Shown here piece after piece: positions 9,630 to 21,992 of a stretch of 64,000 bases of DNA; within the stretch, counting starts at the first letter, position 1, and the number at the start of each line of letters is the position of its first letter. A program made the translations under genes and the position numbers. The DNA comes from Coprinellus micaceus (taxonomy: Eukaryota > Basidiomycota > Agaricomycetes > Agaricales > Psathyrellaceae): assembly GCA_951394405.1 (NCBI GenBank), contig OX596337.1, positions 2,914,001-2,978,000 of the forward strand. Reading direction: 5' to 3'. The notes beneath the pieces are model-generated. The model did no database searches. It saw only the letters and a list, made by a program, of their open reading frames with translations, and was not told the DNA's origin.

Positions 9630-12600
9630 TCAGGCGGTGCCGTCCCCGAGAAACCTGGCCTTGACAGCACGCCCATTAAGGCCCACGGCTTTCACGGTCT
9701 GGGGATCTCCTGGAACCAGATCGATGGCCTGGTCGCTCCACTTGACCTCGTCTCCGTCGACATCGAGGATGATGCCCTTGATCGGCTTCCTGGCCCTGAG
9801 TTTGATGGTCTCACCGTCATTTTCGACGGTGGTCTGAAGGCCGACGACGTCGAGAGGAGGGAAACGGATGAACTTGAACGGCTCGGGCCTGTAGAAGTGA
9901 TGAGCACAGATCAAGAAATGCACCCAGTCAGACGAGGCCTACCAGTTGGAGTAACGAGCGAGCACCGACCCATCCTCGCCCAGCAACCTGGCCGAAACGA
10001 TGATTGTCCTCGGAACTTCACTCTTCTTCGTCCTAAGGGGCTGGCCAGGAAGATCACCCTTGAACAGCTCGGTGCTGGAGTTCGGAGCGAGGACCACCTC
10101 CCGGGTCCATGACTCCGTCCAATCGGAATTCAATTCGAACGCTGTCAGTTCGAGAGTGACCCTTTTCCCTTCCAGTGTACTATTAGCTCCCCATATTTCG
10201 AGGACCGTCTTGATCTCGAAGGTCGCAGCGGAGGTGTCATCAGGAAATGTCTGCACTTCTTTACGGGTCATGCCGACGACGTAAGGGCGGAGCTCGCGAG
10301 CGACCGTGAAGAACGCCGGCTTGGGACGAAGGAAATAGTCTACGATGGCCCATGAGGTGACGGGCCAGCAGTCATTGATCTGGGGCAGGAAAGTCTGAAT
10401 TGGATCTAAGAATGCTGTGACAGGATGACGGACCTGCCAGACCAAGGCGCCGGCGGTGTACTCTCTACCGGGCCCCTTCCAGTTGCGGCGCCAAAGTCGG
10501 TACGCAGATGCCAGCGTTTCGGCCTGCATGACCTGGGTGTAGTAGACGTAGCTAACGTCGGGTCGTTCAACAAGGGCGCGGGCGAAGATACATGGCTGTA
10601 TAATGCCGTACCTTTCGATGTCAAAGGCATGCTTGAAATTCTCGACCAGGTAGAGCTGCAGGTAACCGGTGAGCATCTAAATGCCGGATACCGGGCGGCT
10701 ACTTACTTCGATGCGGCGTTCGAAGCCGTCAGCCTTGTTGTGGTGAGCCATCGTCCTGAGTGGCGCATAAGCATGTCGTCAGAGGAGCTGTGGATGGAAA
10801 TACCTTGATTGAGGGTACGCTTCCGCTTCGTCGCCACCTAGCCAGTACTTGACAGTTCTGATATCGGGATAGCCCTGCCTAAACAAGGTCATATGAGCGC
10901 CTTCCCTGGCAGGGTACGCGAAGTATGAACCTACATTCCGAATTCAGATACGAATCGTCCTGCGAGGATATCCCAATTGTGCCACGGCTCCTGTGTTCCG
11001 TGCCAGACATTCCCTACTGTGATTCAGGATACAAAACACAGGGGAAGAAGACTGCGCGCACATTGATGGATGTCACCGTATGTTCTGTCAGTGGTCAACT
11101 TTCCATATCCGCTGTAAGGGGATCCGCGATGATAATAGATGCTGGAATTCTCCCCAACGGCCTTGGGTAGCAGCCTTTCGTAGATGTGCCGAGCAGGGAA
11201 GTTCGTGTCCCTGAAGTCGGATGTCTCATCCGAGTAATCGAGATCAAGCTTGTACGATTCAGCAATCTGATAATCTTCAATTCAAGGCTGCCCTTGAGCT
11301 GCCTGTTGTTATTCCAGAACAAAGGGGCGAACCTTCATTGTTTCCCGCTATGCCAATGAGATGAGCGACGACGCTTCGATGCTACCTCTCAGATCGTAAC
11401 TCACCAAATATCACGACAGACGGATGGTGGCGCAATCGCTTAACGGCCTGAACAGCCTCCTCTTGAACGGATTCGATGAAAGAGTCGTAAGCGGGGTACT
11501 TCGGGATCCATTAGCCAGGCTCTCGGTAAAGCAAAGCGACCGCGCTTACTTGGCCGCATCCAAACATGAAGTCCTGCCAGACAAGTACTGCGTGCACGTT
11601 AGTATGAATTTTAAGTTCGGCAAACCCGGATCCTCTTACATCCAATTTCTGTCATGACATGAGACATATCAGCCCTGGGTCTTCCATATGCGTCGAGCTT
11701 CGCTTACCGTCGCAAATATCGTAGAAATCGTCGTGCTCGTAAATTCCGCCGCCCCATACGCGAACCATATTTTGGTTCCCTGTGACCATTAGCTCAAGCC
11801 ACGCTCGGTATCTTGGTTCTGTAACACTGAAAGCATATTTAGAAGCTGCATGATACGGACACGAGTTTTCACTAACGTGGTCAAGAAAGAATCCGCTGGA
11901 ATCCAATTTGAACCTGGGTGGGAGGCCGTAAGTTCGCATGGTTGCATCCAGGGTATCTCAGCTCGTTCGGGACGTACCACCACAGAATACACGGATGTTG
12001 TTGACTTCGAACAGCCACGTCAACCCATCCTGATCTTGCAAGGGGTCTTGAACAATACGAACTCGACGGAAAGCAGTGGCTTGCGTTTTTGCATCCAAAG
12101 AGGAGCCATTCTATATTTACCCGTGAGCCAAGGGCCTGTAAGCCTCAGCGCATCCAGACTAACCTCGTCGAGCAATGTGATGTGCAAGGCGTACAACGGC
12201 TGCTTCCCATACCCAACGGGATACCACAACTCGAGCTCATTCGAAGCGAAAGACTTCTTGAAATGTGCAGCCTTGGCATCTGTAACAGCCAGGCTTTCGG
12301 AGTGAATGACCTCCCCGGCAGGGCTCTTCAATTCAACCACAGCTGTCCCGGTCACTGCACTTGAGAACGCGATTTGGGCATCTAGCTGAGCGTCCAGGTT
12401 TTCTGACACGTCCACCCGGACGTCGACGTCAGCAACCCTTATGGAATATGCCTCGAGCTTGATCGGCTTCCAAGGTCCGACAGTCATAAGGACCGGACCT
12501 AAAGAGCGTGTTCAGCGAGAGTACTTCCTGGGTGGGAGAACCGGCGCCTTACCCCAGTCCCAGCCATAGCTATAGAGATTAGTTGGATCAGAGCCACAGA

Positions 12601-13402
12601 ACTGGGCCACAAAGCGGTCGGACGTACTTGTACTGAGCCTTCCTAACATGCAGCCGGCTCGAGTCGCCGTTCCAGAGAAGGGACTTGGGTAAGTGTGCCT
12701 TCTCAGTTTCGCGACCCTGAAGAAGGTAAAATGATAATTCCAACTGGAGAAAGTGCAAGCCACACCTCTCTGAAAGCGCTTTGGAAGTGAATGTGGAGGT
12801 CATTTCCCCCTGCCTTGAGGAGAGGTTTGACGGCGACGCGATGGGAGATGAATTGGTTTGTCGTCCTGTTGAACTCCATTCTCAGATATGCCACAACAAG
12901 TACCATAGGACCGATTGCGCACTTCAATATTTCATTTCCGTTCTGCTGTCGTGGTTAACCTGGATGCTCGATCGATGCCGAACACGACTTACGAGTGTCA
13001 CTGTAGCAAAGGTGTCCAATCCCTCGAACACGAGGTCGACATTTGGAACACCCAACTCTTTCTCGGATACCTCAAGAGTATGTTTGAACGCCCACTCCGA
13101 TTCTCCGACCCCTAAAGACGGCTTTAAGTGAGGAGCTCGGATGTCGATGGAAGAGCGGTGATCCTAACATTGAACATCCCATTCATGAAGGCCGATAAAC
13201 TACGCCCTTTCAGCGAAGATCAAAGCCTATTATGTAGGAGGTAACTCACAGGATCAGGAATCCTCTTGAGATTGAGAAGCTCTACATGCACTGTGGTTGG
13301 AAACGAGGAGACGGGAAGCCATTCGCCTTTTGCTGTCCCTTCACCGCCGTCGATCTGGGTGAAGGACCAATTTTCAAGGTTTCTCGCCGCTGCAGCTGCC
13401 AT
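9630..13402 (-). CDS. Beta-mannosidase, glycoside hydrolase family 2
   Basis: Hydrolyses terminal beta-1,4-mannose from manno-oligosaccharides. The N-terminal sugar-binding region starts MAAAAARNLENWSFTQIDG; the immunoglobulin-like region lies near 12000-12500; the TIM barrel carries MVRVWGGGIYEHDDFYDICD (about 11700-11780), GNNE with the catalytic acid/base Glu (about 11335-11345), and FVSEFGM with the nucleophile Glu (about 10926-10950). The C-terminus resembles MndB (LYLVENFKHAFDIERYG; TAGALVWQVRHPVTAF in place of the usual GTLYWQLND). The gene has many short introns. No signal peptide is visible, which points to the intracellular MndB-like clade rather than a secreted form. The stop is at 9630 and the protein is about 850-900 residues. 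Confidence 0.9.
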
Positions 13403-13702
13403 CGTCGGGTGACAGAAATGTAGGACGAGAAGAGGGGTACTATTGGCAGAAGGGAAGGCATTCTCTTATATCTTGTGCCGTTCTCTGGTCACGGTTCGGT
13501 GGATACAGCGAAGGCTTTCCGAGATTTCTCCAGGGTGCGGCATTGGTCGTGGGAAATCTCAATGAGATCAGATGGGGGTGGTTGCTTGGACTTTCCGCGC
13601 TCTCCGATTCAACGCCGTCGCTTGTTGTTGAATCTGTGTTCCGTTGACTTTCGGCTGGCATTCTTTCACGACTACCCGACCTCTCCCTTGGTGAGGAATT
13701 GA

Positions 13703-13733
13703 CCCCCCCCCCCCCCCCCCCCCCCCTTTTTTT
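13703..13733. repeat. C24T7 homopolymer tract
   Basis: 24 consecutive C followed by 7 T on the plus strand. Length is prone to sequencing and assembly error. On the minus strand it is an A7G24 run that could form a G-quadruplex. Confidence 0.9.
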
Positions 13734-14039
13734 CCGGCTGGATCGGAACGCTCTGGACACAAAACAAGGAGGAAACTAGGGGACGAACGGCCTCCGTGAC
13801 CTTGACGTACTATCTCCTGTCACGTCCGTACGCTGTAGGCGGTGCTCGACTCGTCCAGAGCAACTCACAGCCGCCAGCATCCAATAGGATCGCTTGGATG
13901 AAAGAAGATCAATTCCTCGCACACCATTTAGCTACCCATGACGAGAGCAACGGGGATGGAGTTGACAGATCACTATCACACTCTCCTACCTTCGCCGACA
14001 CTCGCGAGCGCAAAGCTCTTGGCCGCGACACTCTCAGGC

Positions 14040-14047
14040 TATAAGTA
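14040..14047 (+). promoter_or_regulatory. TATA-like element of P450-1
   Basis: TATAAGTA, 69 nt before the ATG at 14109. Confidence 0.4.
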
Positions 14048-14108
14048 TGGCCCCTAGACGCCGTCGGTGTGCACACGACAGGCCTCAAACACCTTTTTCG
14101 CGTATTCG

Positions 14109-16540
14109 ATGACTCGGGATATCCCCCTCACAAGCGCCACCTTAGCAGCAGGGGTTGCACTCGCCCTCACACCCATTGCATGGCGCTTGCTTCGTCGCAA
14201 AAAGACCCCACCCAATTCTATAACCAATGTCTCTGGTCCAAATGACGGCTCCTTCCTTGCAGGTCTGCATCCGACTTATAACTACCCTATAAATACCACA
14301 GCTAACCCAAATACAGGTCATCTGAGCCTTCTGTTCAGCAATGACTCTTGGGATTACCATCGAGAGCTGTGCGAAAAATGTAGGCGTTCCGTATACCTAA
14401 CAGACGCGCCGCTAATCGATGTCGTTCAGATGGGCAGACCAGCCGGGTAAAGGGGCTCTTCGGAGTAGGTCAGATCTTCCTAACAAGGCGCCCCCTCTAA
14501 TAACTTTCTGCAGGAGGACTTCCTCTACACCTTTGACCCCAAAGCAATGCATCACATTTTCGTGAAGGTTAGTGTATAGCCAAATCTGGTCTTAACCTCC
14601 GCATCTTATAGCTCAATGATATTCTAGGACCAATACGTTTACGAAGAGGCCTCCTTCTTCACGTCGTATGTGGAGTCCTTTTGCCCCTGGACCCCTAAAA
14701 GTTAACAAGTCACACAGGAATAACCTTATTTTCTTTGGTCCTGGACTCCTGTCCGTAACGGGCGACCACCATAAAAAGCAAAGGAAGATGCTCAACCCCG
14801 TTTTCTCGGTTGCACATCTGCGTCATATGGGTAAGTCCTGCTCGCCCATACTCAATTTCATACTGACATTGCGCCCAGTCCCCACATTCTTTGAGATCGG
14901 TGAGCAGGTGAGTCTCAACTTCATGCAGCGTCGCATCGGCTCGCTTAATCTGAATCGTCCCAGCTACGAAGTACCTTCCTCAAGAAGGTATCGAATGGGG
15001 ACCAAGAGATTGAGATTGTATCCTGGATGACCAGGATTGCTCTCGAGATCTTTGGTCAAAGCGGGTTTGGAACCTCATTCGCACCAGTGACGGAGGACTC
15101 ACCTGAGCACCCATATGCTAGCTCCGTCAAAAACCTCAAGTACGTTCGCCAAGGTTCATCATCCCGTCTACCCCTGGTTGACCGACGAAATGACATTCTA
15201 GCGCCTTGATGACGGTCACCGTTTTCGCTCGAATCTTCATTCTACCTCCGGTCCAAAGGTACAACATTGGAGGCCGATGGCTGCAGCGAAAGATCATCGA
15301 CATCTTACCGTGGCAGCCCGGACACCAGTTGAGGGACATCGTCGATATCATGCATGAAACATCTTCGAACGTCTTCGAGTCCAAGCGCAAGGCGATGTCC
15401 GAAGAGGGCGACTCGAGCGGCGAAGACCAGAAGAAAGACATACTCGGTATTCTCAGTCAGTCCTTGTCGCTCTTGCCTTCCCATGTCTATCTAATGTTCG
15501 GGCTCGACAGTGAGGGAGAATTCCAAGTCGTCTGAGGCGGATAAACTCCCCGACGAGGAGGTTATTGCGCAGATGTCGTGAGTGCTTATCTTCAACCGTA
15601 CCTTCACGCAGTGCCCTTATCTAAGTTGAATAGGACGCTCATGTTCGCCGCCATGGACACTACTTCGAGTGCCCTGGCTCGTATTCTGCACCTGTTGGCC
15701 CTTCATCAAGATGTTCAAGACAAACTTCGCTTGGAGCTTCGGGAAGCATACGAGACCTTTGGCGCCCAACCTGACCATGATGACCTGGTTCACCTACCAT
15801 ATCTGGATGCAGTTTGCAGGGAAACGTTGCGATTGTACGATCATTTGCGACCCTGGTGGAGACATAGACTCACCTTTCTTGCTCTAACAGATACCCCCCA
15901 GTTGCTACCATCACCAGAGAGTGCGTAATCCCTCCCTATACCAACATGAGTCGTCGATCTGACCTCTATGCAGGACGCAAGCGGACGTCTTCCTGCCGTT
16001 GTCCAAGCCAATGAAGGGGATCGACGGGACTGAGATGTCAGAAGTATTCCTTCCCAAGAACTCGAACGTCTTCATCTCGATCCGAGCGAGCAACACCGAC
16101 CCGACTGTTTGGGGTGATAAGTCCTACGAATGGATCCCAGAGAGGTGGCTTGAGCCGCTTGCGCAAAGCGTCAACGATGCTCACGTTCCCGGAGTTTACT
16201 CTCATCTGTGAGTTAGCTCACGCCCGAGTATTCTCCCGTTATAATGCTCATAGTTCACCCAGGATGACCTTCATTGGTGGAGGTCGATCGTGTATTGGAT
16301 TTAAATTCTCGCAGCTCGAGATGAGTGAGTTACTATTGCCCTCCCTTCGATTCACCGTTGACAGACCTCGCTTTGCCAGAGGTTATTCTATATTCCCTCA
16401 TCAGGCAATTCCGATTCAGTCCCCCGAAGGAGAAGATCTACTGGCAGATGACTTTCATCGCCTCTCCGACTGTCGACCCTGAGCTTAAAGATCTCCGACC
16501 TCGTATGCCTCTGACGGTGTCGCTCGTTGACGACGCTTAG
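14109..16540 (+). CDS. Cytochrome P450 monooxygenase, paralog 1
   Basis: Haem monooxygenase, probably ER-anchored: the N-terminus MTRDIPLTSATLAAGVALAL is a hydrophobic anchor followed by RRKK. Core motifs: I-helix AAMDTTSSA, ExxR in ETLRLYPP, PERW in EWIPERWLEP, haem loop FIGGGRSCIG with the Cys ligand. All exon joins that I checked keep frame, so the gene looks intact; it has more than ten introns. It is a close tandem paralog of the next gene. Three intron positions differ between the two: this copy has an intron at MS|TLM that the other lacks, and lacks introns at VTG and at QE|I. Substrate cannot be read from sequence. An in-frame ATG at 14067 is a less likely start. Confidence 0.9.
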
Positions 16541-17244
16541 CCTCCGTTGAGTCAGATTCAGGACAAGTGTTCGGGGCAGCCAGCGATCGCTCCACTATGG
16601 ACTATCGATTATCTTTTTTATCGTACCCTCACTCTAATATATTGCACCTCCACTCTGGCCCTTTCTGTACCATTATGCCTGTTACTTAACTTGGATGCTC
16701 GTTCCTCTCGCACCAACGCCATGATGATTGTCCAGTCCAACAATTGTTTGATTGCCGTGATGCCAGCGTTTGCTTTGATAGTTTCGAGAGCCTCCAGCCA
16801 ATCCCACGCTCTCCATCGACCCCCACTCATCGCTCTCGAATCTATCTATAGCCTACTACCCAGGGTCACAGCGCCCATCTCATTGGAAGATCTATGTCAA
16901 CCCATTACTCGGTTGTGCCACAGTATAGTCCAAGTACCTCGACTGAACACGATTCGACCGGCGTGTTTTCTGGCCATTTATGGCCAGTATTAAGTAGGGA
17001 TGCATGGATTTCACCCCTTCAGCATACCTCTATTTTCAGCCCCTCCAATGATACGATTCCACCGGACCTCAAATTGAATGCGATTGCTGTCACCAGGTGA
17101 TTCAAGTTCTTGAGTGATCCCCTACTTGCGGCGACAGTCGTAATGGTCCAACTTCTTTCGTCGATACCGCAACCTATAATAATATGGGGCCTTGTGGGCG
17201 TATACCGAGACACCCCTCATCCCCTCGAAGAGGTCGTCTGCCGA
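16541..17244. other. Intergenic between tandem P450 genes
   Basis: 704 bp, with an AT-rich TATAATAATAT stretch near 17175 that could serve P450-2. No gene is supported; the open frame at 16547-16993 has no recognisable features. Confidence 0.45.
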
Positions 17245-19762
17245 ATGCTTCTGGAAACCCCGCTCTCAAACACTGCGTTGGCCGCAGGCCTCGCACTCGC
17301 CCTCACGCCCCTGGCATGGCGCTTGCTCCATCGCAAGAAGCGCCCGGCTAACTGTATCACCAATGTTGCTGGTCCAAGGGGTGGGACCTTCCTTGAAGGT
17401 GTGTACGCCGCAAAAGAAAGACACCCGCTTCAGCTGAACTCCTGAATTCAGGCCATCTGACCCTCCTCTTCAGCAATGATTCTTGGGACTATCATCGAGG
17501 ATTATATGAGAAGTGTGAGCTCCCAATAGTACCCAAGGGTAGGCAACGAACGTATCTGACCGGTCCTTGGCAAATGGCAGATGGACAGACTACGCGAGTC
17601 AAAGGAATGTTCGGCGTAAGTTTTATGTTACTTTGTGGTGGGAAACTTCTTCAACCGCCCACCAGGAGGATGTCCTCTTCACATCCGACCCAAAGGCCCT
17701 GCACCACATCTTCGTGAAGGTTAGTCGACCGTGTGCTCTCGTCCTGGTGGCCGCCTTCCTCACACTACTTCCCTATTCTAGGACCAGTACCTCTATGAAG
17801 AACCCTTCTTCTTCACGTCGTATGTGTTTGACGAATTACGGGGAGACATTCAACTCAATGGGGCTGTAGAGGTAACCAAGTCGTGTTCGGGCCAGGACTC
17901 CTCTCTGTGACCGGTGAGGCAAGCCAAGAAGGGAGCACTTCGACGTACTAAATTGCGGGTAGGGGAACAACATCGCAAGCAAAGGAGAGTTCTCAACCCT
18001 GTATTCTCGGTCGGACACCTGCGTCATATGGGTCGGTACACCGTTTAGACGTTACTCCCATTCGACTTTTCTCACTATCGTTCCAGTGCCTACATTTCTC
18101 GAGATTGGCAGCCAGGTAAAGTGCACTCACAGCATTCTGGGTGCCTCGCGGGACTGACGTTTCTAAAGCTTCGCGACACTTTCCTCAAGACAGTGTCCAA
18201 CGGCGCGCAAGAGGTAAGGAAGACACCCTCGTAGCACCGCTGAGAGTTATACTGACCCGGCGTCGTTCCTTTTCAGATTGATATCATGACCTGGACAACC
18301 CGTGCAGCATTAGAAATCGTCGGCCAAAGCGGTTTCGGCACGTCTTTCGCCCCACTTACCGAGGACGCTGCTGAGCATCCGTATGCCAGCGCGGTGAAAG
18401 AGTTCGGGTAGGTCATTTTGAGTTCAACTTACTGTGAACAACCTGACATTCTCTACATAGGGCTTTGATGACAGTCACCGTACTACCTCGGATCTTTATT
18501 TTGCCATTTGTCCAGAAGTACAATATCGGAGGCCGCTGGTTGCAGCGAAAAGTTCTCGATGCGGTACCCTGGAAGGCCGCCCACCAAGTACGGGACATCG
18601 TCGACGTTATGCACGAAACCTCCGTAAGCATCTACGAAGCCAAGCGAAAAGCGATGGCTGAAGAGGGCGACTCGACTGGGGAAGAACAGGGGAAGGACAT
18701 CATGGGAACGCTCAGTGAGTAGCTGCCTCCACTCTCGTGTTGCCTCACAGTTCCGTTCATCTTCAAAACTACGGTACAGTGCGGGAGAACTTAAAGAGCT
18801 CAGAGCAAGAGAGACTTTCGGATGAGGAAGTCATCGCACAGATGTCGACCCTCATGGTTGCCGCCATGGACACGACCTCGAGTGCTTTGTCGCGTATACT
18901 GCATCTCTTGAGTATCCGTCAGGATGTCCAAGACAAACTCCGTGCGGAGCTCAGTGAGGCTTACGAGAGCTTTGGCGATCAACCTGACCACGACGTCTTG
19001 GTGGGCCTCCCGTACTTGGACGCCATTTGTAGAGAGACATTAAGACTGTACGTTAACCTTCAGTTCACCTAAACGTTGCCCCGAACTCAACCATTTATCT
19101 ATGCACACAGATACCCTCCTGTCCCTACCATTACACGACAGTAAACCACCCCCTCTAGCTCCCATTTACCGTTCGCTGACCTCACTTCTCGTCCAGAGCC
19201 CAGGTCGATATCCTTCTCCCACTGTCGCAACCCATGATGGGGATTGACGGGACAGATATGTCAGAAATCTTCCTCCCAAAGGGAACCAACGTTTTCACCT
19301 CGATCCTGGGGTGTAACACGAACCCCAAGGTATGGGGAGACAAGTCGTACGAGTGGATTCCCGAGCGGTGGCTTGAGCCTCTTCCGCAAACCGTCAATGA
19401 CGCACACGTCCCTGGGGTTTATTCTCATCTGTAAGTTGCATAAACTCTGCGGTGCTTTGGGGCGCTAACGTCCCTCGGCGAAGGATGACCTTCATCGGGG
19501 GTGGAAGGGCTTGCATTGGATTCAAGTTTTCGCAGCTTGAGATGAGTGAGTGGTTTTCACATTTCGGCGTACTGTTAACGCCAACGCACATCATCGCGCA
19601 GAGGTCATACTGTATTCTCTGGTTCGACAGCTCAGGTTCACGCCTCCCAAGCAAGAGATATACTGGCAAATGACCTTCATTGCCTCACCAACCACCGACT
19701 CGACCCTTCGCGAGCTTCGGCCCAGCATGCCGCTCACGGTTTCCGTTATTGGGGACGCCTGA
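17245..19762 (+). CDS. Cytochrome P450 monooxygenase, paralog 2
   Basis: Tandem duplicate of P450-1 with the same layout: anchor MLLETPLSNTALAAGLALAL, RRVLNPVFSVGHLRHM, I-helix AAMDTTSSA, ETLRLYPPVPTIT, PERW, haem loop FIGGGRACIG. It ends LTVSVIGDA. Paired proteins agree over their whole length, with clear blocks such as MTFIGGGR and KFSQLEM. This copy carries introns within VTG|E and QE|I that the first copy lacks. It ends 101 bp from the stop of the MFS permease on the other strand. Substrate unknown; secondary or xenobiotic metabolism are both possible. An in-frame upstream start exists near 17110, but MLLETP aligns with the start of the other copy. Confidence 0.9.
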
Positions 19763-19863
19763 GTTCGACGCACATATTAAGTCTAGCCTCGGTCGCGCAG
19801 TGTCGTGAAATTCGTTGGAATGGAAAGCGCATCTAAAGTATTGTACAGGGCCCACCGTGTAGT

Positions 19864-21970
19864 CTATATCATGTATCGATATCCCCGCTCACCGTCCCCT
19901 CTCTCCATCTCCTTCCGCTCCTCCAGAGCATTCAGCCGAGAAAGATGCCGCCTGAACCAGAGGCACCCCAGAATCGTCAGCAGGTTGAACAGCATGCATA
20001 TAGCGTACGATTTGTTATACGTTGGGCCCCATTTCGATGGCCACCCGTATCTGGAAATTTGGTTCAGGCGGTCAGAATAAGAATACGTATGATGCTGTCT
20101 CCTACTCACGATCCCAGAATATTTCCGGACTGTGAAACACAGTTAATCAGTGCCAGTGCCACTGCGCGCTTGGAGGCTGGATGCGAAACTGAGGTGCTGG
20201 CCCACGCGACGAAGCAGATGAAGCCAGAGTAGACTTGGGCCATCAGGAATCTGAGGAAGGCGTTAGGTTAGAATGTGACGGGATTCTGATGAGAGACAGT
20301 GCTCACAGAGAGAAGTAGCGGAGGTACAAGTTCATTGTCGACATGGCTATCGCGAACCCGAGTAGTCCAACGCAGAGAGGGATTATGATGTGGTTAGTCC
20401 TCTCTCCCACACGGTCAGAATGCCTGCTGTTTGTGAGCATGCAGAATACAATGAAATCATGGCAGGACTCACCTCGACACTAGAATCGAGGCAACTGTGG
20501 AGACCAGCCAAGGAGGGGAGCAAAGTAACAATGTAACCGTGGGGTTAAACCCTAACGTCGCCGTTAAGGTGGGGAAGTATGCATTAAATGAGAGTGATAT
20601 CACGAAGCACGACAGGCCAAGAGCCAGGAACCAGACTTTGTTGTCGTTCAGCGCCAGAGACAGCCCGTGGAACTGCCCCGATTTGCGATGCTCAGTCCCG
20701 GGGCTGGTGCCTGCGTCTTCGGTCATGCGCTTTACGGCGAGGGCTTGTTCAACCGGAGTGAGCCAGCTAGACTTTGTTTCGGGAAAGTCAGGGAGGATAT
20801 AGATTGCTAGGATTGCGACGAGGATCGTCATTCCACCTTCGACGAAGAAAAGCCATCTAAACGAGGTTCAGTCGGAGAGACTGACCCGGTAGAATGAACG
20901 GACCTCCACGCGGTGTATCCGAGGACGCCATCCATTGCGTCCAGGATGCCAGACGCAATGAGAGCGCCGAACGCGTTGCTCAGCAGCGACCCGCAGGATA
21001 GCATCGCCATCCTTTGCGAGAGCTCGCTTCGTTTGTACCATTTAGAGAGCATGAACTAGCCAATCCTCAGTGCCACTTGCGGATACGGAGCACCTGTAGG
21101 ACGTACCAAAGCGCCAGGGTAGAAGGCAGCTTCCACGAAGCCGAGAAGAAACCGTGCGCAGAGGGCCCCAAAATAGCTGCGCCTCATGAGATTCGTCATC
21201 CAAGCGAACACGAAGGGACCACTTTACTTGGTAGTAAAGCCTGAACGGAAGATGGTTAGGAGCTTGTCAAAGGCATAAGCAGCACCAAAACTGACCTGTG
21301 AGGAGTGAGATTCCTCCCCAGATAATCATGGATATTGGAAGGTATATTGAGGGCCGTCCAACATGGTTCAAGAACATGTTGCTAGGCAGGGTGAGTGTCT
21401 GGTACCAACGGTTTCAATGGGTCGACGTACGAGGGTATCTGCATCATGGTATATCCAATATACAGCACCGAGAGTACTGTGGCGAACTGGGTATCAGTCA
21501 TGTCCAAGTCTTTCTGGAAGCCTCGCAGTCGTGCAGCACTATGTTGGAAACAATCAGCGCTCATCCTATAAAGCACCTATTGGGCTCCCTACGCTGCATT
21601 ATTCCTGTCGATATCTGACCACGCTGTTAGCCCCAGTCCTCACAAAGAACGTGGGCATACTAACAATTGAGGATGTAGATGAGGACCAAGATGGACATTC
21701 TCCGGTCAACCTTCTTCACCAATGCTGCCTCCAACTCCTGTCGCTTCTCCGAGTCGATTTCGTCGTAGCCGAGCTGGACGCGTTCCGCCGTGTCCAGCAA
21801 CGGCTGAAACTGGCCATCGCGCGCGGTGGTGTCGCTCGAGTCACCGAGCATGGTGGAGGTTCGGGGGAGATGAGCATCGCCTGGCGGAGGCCCTAAAGTA
21901 CCTGGGAAAGTCGCGTAATTGACTTCCCCCGACTCAGTCGCCACCCGCTATCTTTACGTCCCTGACTCAT
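19864..21970 (-). CDS. MFS permease, anion:cation symporter (Dal5-like) family, copy 1
   Basis: Twelve-span plasma-membrane transporter of the allantoate/nicotinate permease type. Motifs: VDRRMSILVLIYILN before helix 1, QFATVLSVLYIGYTMMQIPS, LSKWYKRSEL, IYILPDFPET, SFNAYFPTLTAT, and the tail WPSKWGPTYNKSYAI ending GYRYMI. These fit the ACS/TNA1-DAL5 group; substrate is inferred only as a small organic anion or vitamin. The start at 21970 uses a 64-nt first intron (MSQGR|TLGPP); the next Met at 21851 (MLGDSSDTT) is a good alternative and would leave more room before the divergent AlaX gene. Paralogous to the MFS gene at 26283-28273. Confidence 0.85.
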
Positions 21971-21992
21971 AGTCTCTTCATCGACGTGCACG

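Larger units (their letters stand above)
13403..14108. other. Divergent upstream region, beta-mannosidase and P450-1
   Basis: 706 bp holding the C24T7 homopolymer and the TATA box of P450-1. No gene is seen; the Gly-rich minus-strand frames only translate the C run. Confidence 0.5.

Noticed and set aside
13568..13762. Gly-rich minus-strand frames over the C tract
   Set aside because: Poly-Gly is just the translation of the homopolymer; no flanking protein character.
14109..21970. P450 pair plus MFS permease as a biosynthetic gene cluster
   Set aside because: No core synthase (terpene, polyketide or NRPS-like) is present nearby and the other neighbours are housekeeping genes.
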